The notes beneath the pieces were generated by a model. That model made no database searches. It saw nothing but the letters and a program-made list of their open reading frames with translations, and was not told the origin of the DNA. Positions 16,895-24,887 of a stretch of DNA of 43,886 nt are shown piece by piece. The stretch comes from Pseudomonadales bacterium (GTDB lineage: Bacteria > Pseudomonadota > Gammaproteobacteria > Pseudomonadales > DT-91): positions 101,949-145,834 of the forward strand of contig JABSRQ010000011.1 of the NCBI GenBank assembly GCA_013215055.1. The letters run 5' to 3'. The translations under genes and the position numbers were made by a program. How positions within the stretch are numbered: position 1 is the stretch's first letter; every line of letters starts with the position of its first letter.

Positions 16895-17935
16895 ATGGAA
16901 TACCGCAAACTAGGAAGAACCGGATTAGATATCAGCCTGATTGGTTTAGGTACCATGACCTGGGGCTGGCAGAACACTCAGGATGACGGTTTTGAACAAA
17001 TGGATTATGCGTTAACGCATGGGGTTAATTTTTTTGATACCGCGGAAATGTATGCCATTCCGCCTTCAGAAGCGCATTTTGGTACCACCGAAACCATTAT
17101 TGGCAACTGGTTTAAAACGCGTCAAAACCGCGATAAGGTCATTTTGGCATCCAAAATTACCGGCCCGGGTTTTGAGTGGTTAAGAGAGGGACAAAACCAG
17201 ATTAATCAAAAAAACATCCTCGATGCGGTGGAGGGAAGTTTATCCCGTCTGCAAACCGATTATATCGATTTATACCAATTACACTGGCCCAATCGAGGTT
17301 CTTATCACTTTGGTAAAACTTGGTGTTTTTCTCCAAAATTTGATGTTCAGGCCGAAGAAGACAATTTCCTGGAAGTGTTACATACCCTGCAGGGGTTGAT
17401 TCAAGCTGGCAAGATTCGCCATATTGGTTTATCTAACGAAACCGCATGGGGTGTAAATAAATATCTGCAGCTGGCAAAAGAAAATAATCTGCCACGCATC
17501 GCCAGCATTCAAAATGAATATTCTTTGTTATGCCGACACTTTGAACCCGATTTAAGTGAAACCGCATTACATGAAGACTGTGGTTTACTGGCCTGGTCAC
17601 CATTGGCGCGTGGCATCTTATCGGGTAAATATCTCAATGGTAAAAAACCTGCCGGTGCGCGCCTGACGTTGGAGACACGCACCGAACATAGAGTGGGGGA
17701 GCAGGTGGATAATCCTACCCAGCAATATATCGATTTAGCCAAACGTTACGATTTAGACCCGTGCCAGATGGCTCTGGCCTTTGTGAATAGCCGCCCGTTT
17801 GTCAGCTCTACGTTGATTGGCGCAACCACGATGGCGCAGTTACGCAGCAATATTGATTCCGTTTCTTTGAATTTATCTGACGAGATACTCAACGAAATCG
17901 AGAAAATCAGGCGTAAGCATCCTATGCCATTTTAA
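16895..17935 (+). CDS. tas: Aldo/keto reductase, Tas-like
   Basis: 346 residues from the ATG at 16895 (MEYRKLGRTGLDISLIGLGT), with AAGGGCG upstream; the open frame from 16850 adds only a leader. It matches E. coli Tas along its length: TMTWGWQNTQDD, FFDTAEMYAIPPSE, YIDLYQLHWP, IRHIGLSNETAWGV, SIQNEYSLLCR and LIGATTMAQLRSNI. The AKR tetrad is visible, including Asp and Tyr in DTAEMY and His in LHWP. NADPH-dependent reduction of carbonyls is expected; the physiological substrate is unknown. Confidence 0.92.
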   Translation: MEYRKLGRTGLDISLIGLGTMTWGWQNTQDDGFEQMDYALTHGVNFFDTAEMYAIPPSEAHFGTTETIIGNWFKTRQNRDKVILASKITGPGFEWLREGQNQINQKNILDAVEGSLSRLQTDYIDLYQLHWPNRGSYHFGKTWCFSPKFDVQAEEDNFLEVLHTLQGLIQAGKIRHIGLSNETAWGVNKYLQLAKENNLPRIASIQNEYSLLCRHFEPDLSETALHEDCGLLAWSPLARGILSGKYLNGKKPAGARLTLETRTEHRVGEQVDNPTQQYIDLAKRYDLDPCQMALAFVNSRPFVSSTLIGATTMAQLRSNIDSVSLNLSDEILNEIEKIRRKHPMPF

Positions 17936-17973
17936 GCATCTGCGCGCGTATCTTTGATTTTTTATCAGTCACC

Positions 17974-18597
17974 TTAACGGGCGAATAAATACCCTTTCTT
18001 GACTAGTTTTTGAAAAGCCTCTCTGGAAAAAAGCCTATGCATATAGGCTTTAATATTATCCTGTTCAATAGGCATGTTGATGCTTTTTAACCACAGCAGG
18101 GTAAAGCCAAGGTGAATATCAACCAGGGTGAAATCTTTACCTAAAATATAATCTTGTTCAGCCAATCCCTGGCTTAGAATATTACTGGCGCGTTGAACCT
18201 CCCATAACATAGTTGCTTCCAGCTCCGGAATGCGTAAGGCATCGGGATAAACAAACTCATTTTTTCTGAGCATAAAAGCGGGTAATTCCAGCTCAGTTAA
18301 CTGAAAGTTACACCACTGCTCATGTCGATAGGCAGGCTCGCCTGCTAACGGAAACAGCCCCGAGTCAGGCATTTTATCAACGATATAACGACAGATGGCA
18401 TTGGTTTCAAGCAATACAAAATCACCATCCACTAACACCGGCAACTTGGCATTGGGGTTTAATTTTAAGAAGTCGGATGAATGTGTTTGCCCTGCCATCA
18501 GATCAACAAAAATATACTCATATTCCATGCCTAATTCTTCTAATAACCATAATGGCCTGGCTGCTCTTGTATTGGGGGCACCGTATAGTTTAATCAT
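17974..18597 (-). CDS. Glutathione S-transferase family protein
   Basis: 207 residues from the ATG at 18597 (MIKLYGAPNTRAARPLWLLE); an ATG at 18606 would add three residues. The N-terminal thioredoxin-like domain has NPNAKLPVLVDGDFVLLETN, with the cis-Pro and the ET/SN glutathione-binding pair. The C-terminal helical domain has KDFTLVDIHLG with the capping Asp. It ends convergently with the reductase gene and is divergent from the GlxA-type regulator. Substrate unknown. Confidence 0.92.
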   Translation of the reverse strand: MIKLYGAPNTRAARPLWLLEELGMEYEYIFVDLMAGQTHSSDFLKLNPNAKLPVLVDGDFVLLETNAICRYIVDKMPDSGLFPLAGEPAYRHEQWCNFQLTELELPAFMLRKNEFVYPDALRIPELEATMLWEVQRASNILSQGLAEQDYILGKDFTLVDIHLGFTLLWLKSINMPIEQDNIKAYMHRLFSREAFQKLVKKGYLFAR

Positions 18598-18708
18598 CGA
18601 TCTCATCTACCTTGTGTTAAACATCAATTTGTCAGCTTATCGTAATGTTTGTGGCGCAGCCTGAATATTGTCATAATTGACATTATTACTGCGAAAAGTG
18701 ACATTATC

Positions 18709-19749
18709 ATGCATGCTAAATCTGATACGGTGGTGGTTGCCGTGCTTGTGTTGCCTGATTGCATGGCAAGCTCGGTGCATGCGGTGCTGGATATTTTTCA
18801 GGTGGCCAATCAGGTTAATGCTCATCAGAAAGCAGATGATGAGGTGGGAACTGCCTTGTTCTTTCTGCAGTTATTGTCGGTAGATGGTGCGCCAGTTAAA
18901 ACGTCCAATGGCCAGATGATTGTGGTAGACCACGCGATTAAAGATTTTACCCTGCAGCCGGATGTTGTCATCGTCTCTGGCGCGTTTACCGCCAATAGCT
19001 CCAGTGAAGACATTCATCGTTACCTGGGGGAGTTAGCCGAGTGTATCGATTGGGTAAAGCTTAAGTCTCAGCAAGGTGCAAGTATTGCCAGTGCCTGTAC
19101 CGGCGCTTTTGTTTTAGCCGAGGCAGGCCTGTTTAAAAAAGATCAGCAAGCCACCACTCACTGGCTGATGGCGAAGAAGTTTCAACGCCGCTACCCTGAT
19201 ATTGCCTACAATGATCAACAGATAGTGTTGGAATATGCTCGGCTTTTTTGTGCCGCGGCAACCACCGCGTTTGTTGATTTATGTATTCGCCTGATTCAAC
19301 ACTTCTCTACCAAGGAACTGGCTTTGCTCACCGCAAAACTGATGCTGGCCGATCCGTATCGTGAATTACAGAAGCCATTTCATCATCTACATCAGGGTAA
19401 GCCCCATCACGATAGGCAGATGATCAAAGCCCAGCAATGGCTTGAATTACACCACGGTAAAAAAATACGCATCGATGATCTCGCCGATCATTTAGCGATG
19501 GGGCCAAGAAATTTTAAACGCCGGTTTAAACAGGCAACAGGCTTAAACCCTCTGCTTTATTTGCAACAGGTGCGGGTTGAAAATGCCAAATATCAGCTGG
19601 AAGTCAGTGGGCTAAGCAATCAACAAATTATCAATCAGGTCGGTTATGAGGACCTTAGCTCCTTTGGCCGATTGTTTAAGAGATTCACCAGTCTAACGGT
19701 TGAAGAATATCGTCGGCGTTTTAGTCGCTGTCGTGATGAAAAGACGTAA
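18709..19749 (+). CDS. GlxA-family AraC-type transcriptional regulator (DJ-1/PfpI + HTH)
   Basis: 346 residues from the ATG at 18709; the frame opens at 18649, but the added residues are not family-like. The N-terminal DJ-1/PfpI-like domain (about 5-190) has a Cys in IASACTGAFVLAEAGLF at the nucleophile elbow. The C-terminal AraC double HTH (about 230-345) includes IRIDDLADHLAMGPRNFKRR and INQVGYEDLSSFGRLFKR. Family knowledge: these are activators, often of amine or glutathione-linked catabolism. It is divergent from the GST gene with about 110 bases between, so it may regulate it. Confidence 0.9.
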   Translation: MHAKSDTVVVAVLVLPDCMASSVHAVLDIFQVANQVNAHQKADDEVGTALFFLQLLSVDGAPVKTSNGQMIVVDHAIKDFTLQPDVVIVSGAFTANSSSEDIHRYLGELAECIDWVKLKSQQGASIASACTGAFVLAEAGLFKKDQQATTHWLMAKKFQRRYPDIAYNDQQIVLEYARLFCAAATTAFVDLCIRLIQHFSTKELALLTAKLMLADPYRELQKPFHHLHQGKPHHDRQMIKAQQWLELHHGKKIRIDDLADHLAMGPRNFKRRFKQATGLNPLLYLQQVRVENAKYQLEVSGLSNQQIINQVGYEDLSSFGRLFKRFTSLTVEEYRRRFSRCRDEKT

Positions 19750-19861
19750 CTGAATGGCTTCAGGTTAAAGCCTACTGACTGCTTTTTACACCGGTTAAAG
19801 TCATGTAATCAATAGGTGATTATATGGCTAGATGAAAACTATCTAATGCAAAAAAACTTTA

Positions 19862-19881
19862 TTATGGAATTATTTCCATAA
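19862..19881. repeat. Perfect 8-bp inverted repeat
   Basis: TTATGGAA-TTAT-TTCCATAA. It lies about 88 bases before the first copy of the duplicated lipoprotein gene, in the 220-base gap after the GlxA-type gene. Not present upstream of the second copy. Possible operator; no terminator features. Confidence 0.4.
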
Positions 19882-19969
19882 TTATTGCTTGTATGGGGTA
19901 TAGTCATTTCTAGGAGTAATAAGAAAGCACCAAAAAAATATCACTTTAAGATGGTAAGGAATACTGGTT

Positions 19970-20841
19970 ATGGATATCAAAATTGTCTCCTGTGTGATCG
20001 CGCTGTTGATGGGGCTGATATTCAGTGGCTGTATAGAGGTTGATTCCATCGAGGTTTCTACCGACACGGTAAAGGCAGAGTTTTGGGTTGATGTCGCAGA
20101 GGATGGGCATACAAAGGTCGGAAGCTCTTTATATAGCGCCGAAGCCGCCGGATCGATTGATCTTGCCGATAATGAAAATGTGTCTGTTGATGCGTTTAAT
20201 AGCCATGCCGTATTTGAGTATTATTCGATTTTTTGGGTCTTATCGCACAAAAACCTTTGTCTTTCATGTCTGAGACTACGGACGCTGGCAGGGAATATCG
20301 ATTTGTCTGGTCTTGCGGGGGTAATGGGCTTGATGTAGAAAACTCCAGCGTTCAACTGCCACTCGCTCTCACAGCCACGATTGTAGGCGATAAGCCGATT
20401 ATGCTGGGTGAGAGTGTTAGCATTCAATGGCCTGTTGATCCCGATGCTGAGGCTATGACGATTGGAACGGTTATTCGCGAATGTGGTATCATTTTTGATG
20501 GCGACGGCAATATTTTTTATCCGGAATTGACGGCGGAATCTTTTAACGCAGGATATATTCGTAGCATTGGCATCTCTCATAAACGGGTGACTGATAGCGG
20601 CCAAATAACGATTGCCAGTGACCCTGTTATTCAAGGGGTGCCCGGAGGCTGGGCTGAGGGCATATAGGTTGAAGATATTGTTAAGGTGGCGTTTAGCGTA
20701 AAGCATTATTGTAAGCTTGTTACCGTGCTTAAGCATGATCAGTCTGGCACTTTAGACCCTGCTTTTTTTGCTGGGACAATAACGGCGACTCAAACTAGAG
20801 AAATAGCGTTTTATGTTAATATTGATATGTTGATGCCGTAA
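19970..20841 (+). pseudogene. Inactivated first copy of tandem lipoprotein gene
   Basis: Starts MDIKIVSCVIALLMGLIFSG with Cys 21-22 in a lipobox (IFSGC), with AAGGA upstream. The reading frame is lost at a run of six T's (20228-20233). The correct continuation, YRFVWSCGGNGLDVENSS, is in another frame from about 20233. That frame meets TAG at 20665-20667, after which homology to the intact copy continues (VKHYCKLVT and GTLDPAFFAGTITATQTRE) to TAA at 20841. It is therefore a paralogue of the gene at 20899 with one frameshift and one nonsense mutation. Confidence 0.8.
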
Positions 20842-20898
20842 TGGTTTAGGCAATGTAGATATAAGTTGTTGATATTAATATTTAAAGGAATATTGGTA

Positions 20899-21765
20899 AT
20901 GGATATTAAAATTATCCCCGTTTTACTCACGCTATTGATGAGCCAGATGTTTAGTGGCTGTATAGAGGATTCAATTGATGTTGCTACCGGAGCTGGATCG
21001 GCTGACTTTTGGGTTGATGTAACAGAAGGTGGAGAGACCGAAGCCCATGCTGTGTTGATTAACCGCGGTGGCGTTGTTGATCTAGCTGACAATGAAATAT
21101 TGTCTGTTCATGCTTTTCATCACAGTTACATTTTTAATAATTATTTAGGAATTATAAACTTATTTTCAAAAGTATTTTTTATTTCGGATAGTACTGAGGC
21201 CGGTATGGAATATAGGTTTTCATGGACACGTGGCGGTAATGGGCTTGATGCAGAAAACTCCACGGTTTTGCTTCCATCGGCACCTGCACTAAGCATTGTT
21301 GGTGATAACAAGATTACGCTGGGCGAAAGCATTGTTATTCAATGGCTTGTTGACCCCAGTGCCGATACGATGAAGCTTGGAACCCGTATTAGTGGATGTG
21401 GCATCGGCTTTGATGTTGACGGTAATATCTTTTACCCAGAGCTCACCGAAGAATCTATTGATCCTCGTTCTATACGCAGCAATGTACCGATGTTAGGTGT
21501 GCCAGATAACGGACAAATAACGATTGCCAGTGATCCGATTATTAGAGCTGTAGTTGATATCGATGATGAGGCTATATATGTTAAAAATATTCTAAAAGTT
21601 GAGTTTGTTGAGCCTAGCATAACGCATTACTGTAAAGTTGATGCCGATTTCAAACGTGGTCAGGCAGGCACGCTAGATCCTAATCTTCATAGCGGAACGA
21701 TAACGGCGTATCAAACCAGGACGATAGAATTTTACATCAATGTTGATGCGTTGAAACTGCAATGA
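20899..21765 (+). CDS. Lipoprotein of unknown family (intact tandem copy)
   Basis: 288 residues from the ATG at 20899, with AAAGGAA 9 bases upstream. The signal peptide MDIKIIPVLLTLLMSQMFSG precedes a lipid-modified Cys (FSGCIED). The body is beta-rich with regularly spaced Asp/Gly, including ADFWVDVTEGGETEAHAVLI, VVDLADNEILSVHAFHH, ITLGESIVIQWLVDP and a Cys pair (SGCGIGF and ITHYCKVD). It is the intact paralogue of the pseudogene ending 57 bases upstream. I do not recognise the domain. Outer-membrane lipoprotein by prediction. Confidence 0.75.
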   Translation: MDIKIIPVLLTLLMSQMFSGCIEDSIDVATGAGSADFWVDVTEGGETEAHAVLINRGGVVDLADNEILSVHAFHHSYIFNNYLGIINLFSKVFFISDSTEAGMEYRFSWTRGGNGLDAENSTVLLPSAPALSIVGDNKITLGESIVIQWLVDPSADTMKLGTRISGCGIGFDVDGNIFYPELTEESIDPRSIRSNVPMLGVPDNGQITIASDPIIRAVVDIDDEAIYVKNILKVEFVEPSITHYCKVDADFKRGQAGTLDPNLHSGTITAYQTRTIEFYINVDALKLQ

Positions 21766-21837
21766 TCGGGGCTATCAACATCTTAAAAACTATTCTCACC
21801 TTGCGCTGCAAGCATAAAACACACTGAATTTAAATCC

Positions 21838-22662
21838 ATGAGCACATTACAAAAAACTCTGCACAATGCCGTGATACGCATATTAAGGCCGTTAATTCGG
21901 GTCTTGTTGCGCCATGGTATTTCTCATGCCGAGTTTTCTGATTTGGCCAAGATGGTTTATGTAGATGTGTCCGAAAAGGATTTTCAGATCAAGGGGCGCA
22001 AACAGTCAGTTGCGCGCATCTGTGTATTAACCGGTTTGCATCGTAAGGATGTTAACAAAATCAGGGAAAAGCTGGAATCTGATTCTATGGAGGTGGAGCA
22101 GCTGGGACGAGCCGCACGGGTTATCAGCGGCTGGCTTAAAGATGAAGATTTTCAATCTGACGGTGTGGCTAAGTCGCTGCCTTTGGAAGGTGAAAACAGC
22201 TTTTCTGAATTGGTAAAACGTTATAGCGGAGATATGCCGGTGCGCGCTATCTTCGATGAGTTGCAACAAGGCGGCTGTGTTAAAAAGAATGATGATAAAT
22301 CGATAGAGCTGATCAGTGATGCCTATATTCCGCATCACAGTGATGAAAAGTTGTTACAGATACTGGGTATATCGACTGCAGATTTGTTAAACACGCTGGA
22401 TTTTAATCTCAATAAACCTGAGGACAAAGACAGCCGGCTACAGTTGGTTGTTGATTATAAAGATATTCCAAGTTCAAAAATATCCGACTTTAAAAACTAC
22501 AGTGAAAAGGAAGTCTTTATCTTGCTAACACAGTTTAACCAATGGCTGTCCGATAACGGGGCTGATGAGTCTAGCGAAGAAGAACTTCATAGGGTGGGCT
22601 TTGGTCTTTATTACTTTGAAGGTGATATTGATGTCATTAAAGGATGTAATGATGAAAAATAA
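21838..22662 (+). CDS. DUF6502 family protein
   Basis: 274 residues, soluble, no signal peptide. The N-terminus LRPLIRVLLRHGISHAEFSD, followed by KMVYVDVSEKDF and ARICVLTGLHRKDVNKIRE, is the recognisable pattern of DUF6502. It resembles a DNA-binding helical domain in spacing (a HGxxHxxFSDLAK helix, then VLTGLHRKDV). Function is unknown; a regulatory role is inference. Its last 11 bases overlap the start of the Lcl lipoprotein gene, so the two are translationally coupled and probably functionally linked. Confidence 0.8.
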   Translation: MSTLQKTLHNAVIRILRPLIRVLLRHGISHAEFSDLAKMVYVDVSEKDFQIKGRKQSVARICVLTGLHRKDVNKIREKLESDSMEVEQLGRAARVISGWLKDEDFQSDGVAKSLPLEGENSFSELVKRYSGDMPVRAIFDELQQGGCVKKNDDKSIELISDAYIPHHSDEKLLQILGISTADLLNTLDFNLNKPEDKDSRLQLVVDYKDIPSSKISDFKNYSEKEVFILLTQFNQWLSDNGADESSEEELHRVGFGLYYFEGDIDVIKGCNDEK

Positions 22663-24298
22663 CTTGCTACGGCTGATTCAATATACTTCGATATTATTGC
22701 TGGTAGCCTGCAGTGGTGATGGTGGTATCTATGGTTCAGGAGGTGTTGGCGGGGGCGGTAATCAGAATTCCCCTTACGAAGGACAGGTGTTATTAGGGCC
22801 TGTTATCAATGCCGACATCAGCGTAACAAAGTTGTTTGATGATGATGCTCAGCATTTATGTGTTACCCGGTCACGCGAGAGTTTGGACCTGGATATTGCC
22901 GGCACCTTCTCCATTGATGCCAAATGTATTCAGGACCGCGATCAAGTCTTTGTTATCACTGCCACTGGTGGCATGGATATCGATGTTGAAGATGACGGCG
23001 TTATCGATACGCAGCCAACGGCGGTGACTCAAGCTATTCATACAGTCGTTATCGGCAAGCAGCTTTACCGTACCGAAAACTGGAAAGTATCGCGCCTTAC
23101 CGATGATGTGTATCGCTATATCATTTATGGCAAGCAGGAGTTACAACTTAGCGAAGCCCAGATTGTATTAGCCCTGGAGCTTGTAAGTGATTACCTCTTA
23201 AGCGAAGACGTCAATGATGATGATGTAATTGACTACCAGGATATATTACGCTGGCATGCACGGTTTGATCAGCAGGCATTAACCCCGGCTGATACTATCA
23301 GCGAAGAACTTTTCTTCGAAGATATTCGAGAGCAACTGGAAGCGGTAGAGGATAGCGGCAATACGCTAATAAATAGCGGAACAGATACTGGAACCGGAAC
23401 AGATACTGGGACCGGAACAGATACTGGAACCGGAACAGATACTGGAACCGGAATAGATACTGGATCCGGAACTGATACTGGAACGAATACAGTAACGGCT
23501 ACAGCCCCCTTAAATGATACCGGAATCATCCTCTGTGGTGATTATGCCTATGCCTATGACGCCATCACCGGCAGCAATAACCATCAAAATAATCTCGACT
23601 GTGCTGCGGCAGGTGCTAGCGCCGATATTGATGGCAGTGATGGCGAGAGTGATATTGTTAGGGCGGGGCAGGATGGTGTCAGTGGACGCGATACCAGCCA
23701 TCGTGACGACAGCGATGGTCATGCAGGTTTCAGCTTTACCAAACTGGACGTTGATGGAAACCCACTGGATGTCTCTGCTCTAAGCTGGAGTTGTGTACAA
23801 GACAATATAACGGGGCTGGTCTGGGAAATTAAAAGCAACGCCAATGGCATCAGTGGTGAATCTCTGCATGATGCCGATGATAGCTACCTCTGGTATAACG
23901 ATGACAATGCCAGAAATGGCGGAGGTGTGGGTACGGTAGATGACAGCAGCAACAACTGTCATGGTTATCAAGTCGCAGAGAATAATGGCAGTTATGATGC
24001 CGGCGACTGCAATACCACCGCTTTTGTAGAGCGGGTTAATGGCGCAAGTTTATGTGGCAAAAATGATTGGCGCCTGCCAAGCAAACAGGAGCTACAGTCC
24101 ATCATCGATAACAGCCGTACCAGTGCTGCAATCGACAGTAACTTCTTCCCTGACACTCAAGATTATTATTGGACGGCTACAGCCTTTGCTCCCAACACAG
24201 TGGCAGCCTGGCGCGTTAATTTCAGCGTGGGTGATATAAAAGCATCAAGCAAAACTAATCACCATTACTTACGTCTGGTACGTAAGACGGCGCAATGA
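22652..24298 (+). CDS. Large Lcl/DUF1566-domain lipoprotein with Thr-Gly-Asp repeat
   Basis: 548 residues from the ATG at 22652 (MKNNLLRLIQYTSILLLVAC); AAAGG lies 10-13 bases upstream, inside the DUF6502 gene. The lipobox LVAC is followed by a Gly-rich stretch, a domain with a dockerin-like acidic piece (SEDVNDDDVIDYQDILRWHA), and a low-complexity T-G-T-D linker (about residues 243-278). The C-terminal Lcl/DUF1566 domain has TGLVWEI, DWRLPSKQELQSIIDNSRT, YYWTAT and the closing YLRLVRK. Lcl-type domains occur in surface adhesins. Exposed outer-membrane lipoprotein by prediction. Confidence 0.85.
   Translation: MKNNLLRLIQYTSILLLVACSGDGGIYGSGGVGGGGNQNSPYEGQVLLGPVINADISVTKLFDDDAQHLCVTRSRESLDLDIAGTFSIDAKCIQDRDQVFVITATGGMDIDVEDDGVIDTQPTAVTQAIHTVVIGKQLYRTENWKVSRLTDDVYRYIIYGKQELQLSEAQIVLALELVSDYLLSEDVNDDDVIDYQDILRWHARFDQQALTPADTISEELFFEDIREQLEAVEDSGNTLINSGTDTGTGTDTGTGTDTGTGTDTGTGIDTGSGTDTGTNTVTATAPLNDTGIILCGDYAYAYDAITGSNNHQNNLDCAAAGASADIDGSDGESDIVRAGQDGVSGRDTSHRDDSDGHAGFSFTKLDVDGNPLDVSALSWSCVQDNITGLVWEIKSNANGISGESLHDADDSYLWYNDDNARNGGGVGTVDDSSNNCHGYQVAENNGSYDAGDCNTTAFVERVNGASLCGKNDWRLPSKQELQSIIDNSRTSAAIDSNFFPDTQDYYWTATAFAPNTVAAWRVNFSVGDIKASSKTNHHYLRLVRKTAQ
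23378..23485 (+). repeat. Six 18-bp tandem repeats inside the Lcl lipoprotein gene
   Basis: The unit GGAACAGATACTGGAACC repeats six times without gaps (23378-23485); units 2, 5 and 6 carry 1-3 substitutions. Each unit encodes Gly-Thr-Asp-Thr-Gly-Thr. Being a multiple of three, copy-number change would lengthen or shorten the linker without breaking the frame. Confidence 0.9.
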
Positions 24299-24321
24299 TA
24301 AAACGTGTGAGGAGAGGGATT

Positions 24322-24849
24322 TTGAAAAACACCGTCAAAGCAGTTATCACGATGACCAGCCTGTCACTGTCCTGCTTGTTGAGTGTGTCGGTACAAGCCG
24401 AATGCACAAGCAACCGTAATGCGGCTATGCCCATCAGCAAGCCTGACAGCCTTTATATTAATCATGGTGACGGCACCATCAGTGATAGTGAAACTGGCCT
24501 GATGTGGCAGCAATGTTCTTTAGGAATCAATGGTAATGAATGTCTCACCGGCAGCATCACCGCGATGACCTGGCAGCAGGCATTAGCCGCGGCAGCCAGT
24601 AACAGCGATTTTTCTTACAGCGATTGGCGTCTGCCGAATAAAAATGAATTGGCCTCGTTGCAGGATAACGCCTGTTTCTCACCGGCAATCAATGAAACGC
24701 TTTTTCCAGCCAGTAGCAGCAGTTTTTACTGGTCATCATCACCGTATATTTTAAATAATAGCTACGCCTGGAATGTCTCCTTTGGCAATGGCGATGTAGG
24801 CAATAGCGCCAAAAATATAGCCGGTGCGGTACGGTTAGTTAGAAACTAA
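24322..24849 (+). CDS. Secreted Lcl/DUF1566-domain protein
   Basis: 175 residues from a TTG at 24322 (KNTVKAVITMTSLSLSCLL) that has GGAGAGGG 7 bases upstream. An ATG at 24295 overlaps the previous stop as ATGA and would add nine residues; I prefer the TTG because of the ribosome site and signal-peptide shape. Cleavage is after SVSVQA. The DUF1566 motifs are GTISDSETGLMWQQC, MTWQQALAAAASNSD, DWRLPNKNELASLQD, SSFYWSSSPY and GAVRLVRN. It is a single-domain relative of the C-terminus of the preceding protein, probably periplasmic or surface-bound with it. Confidence 0.85.
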   Translation: MKNTVKAVITMTSLSLSCLLSVSVQAECTSNRNAAMPISKPDSLYINHGDGTISDSETGLMWQQCSLGINGNECLTGSITAMTWQQALAAAASNSDFSYSDWRLPNKNELASLQDNACFSPAINETLFPASSSSFYWSSSPYILNNSYAWNVSFGNGDVGNSAKNIAGAVRLVRN

Positions 24850-24887
24850 CCCTACGTTGAAGAATAAAAAAATAAGGATGTAGAACG

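Noticed and set aside
20228..20240. Programmed -1 frameshift at the T6 run of the first lipoprotein copy
   Set aside because: A slippery-like A-TTT-TTT is present, but the restored frame also has an in-frame TAG at 20665 and the intact copy has no such run, so decay is simpler.
23378..23485. CRISPR array
   Set aside because: The 18-bp repeats are directly adjacent, have no spacers and lie in frame within a coding sequence.
23269..23529. Antisense Val/Pro/Ser-rich ORF (86 aa)
   Set aside because: It is the reverse reading of the 18-bp tandem repeat; its low complexity follows from the repeat.
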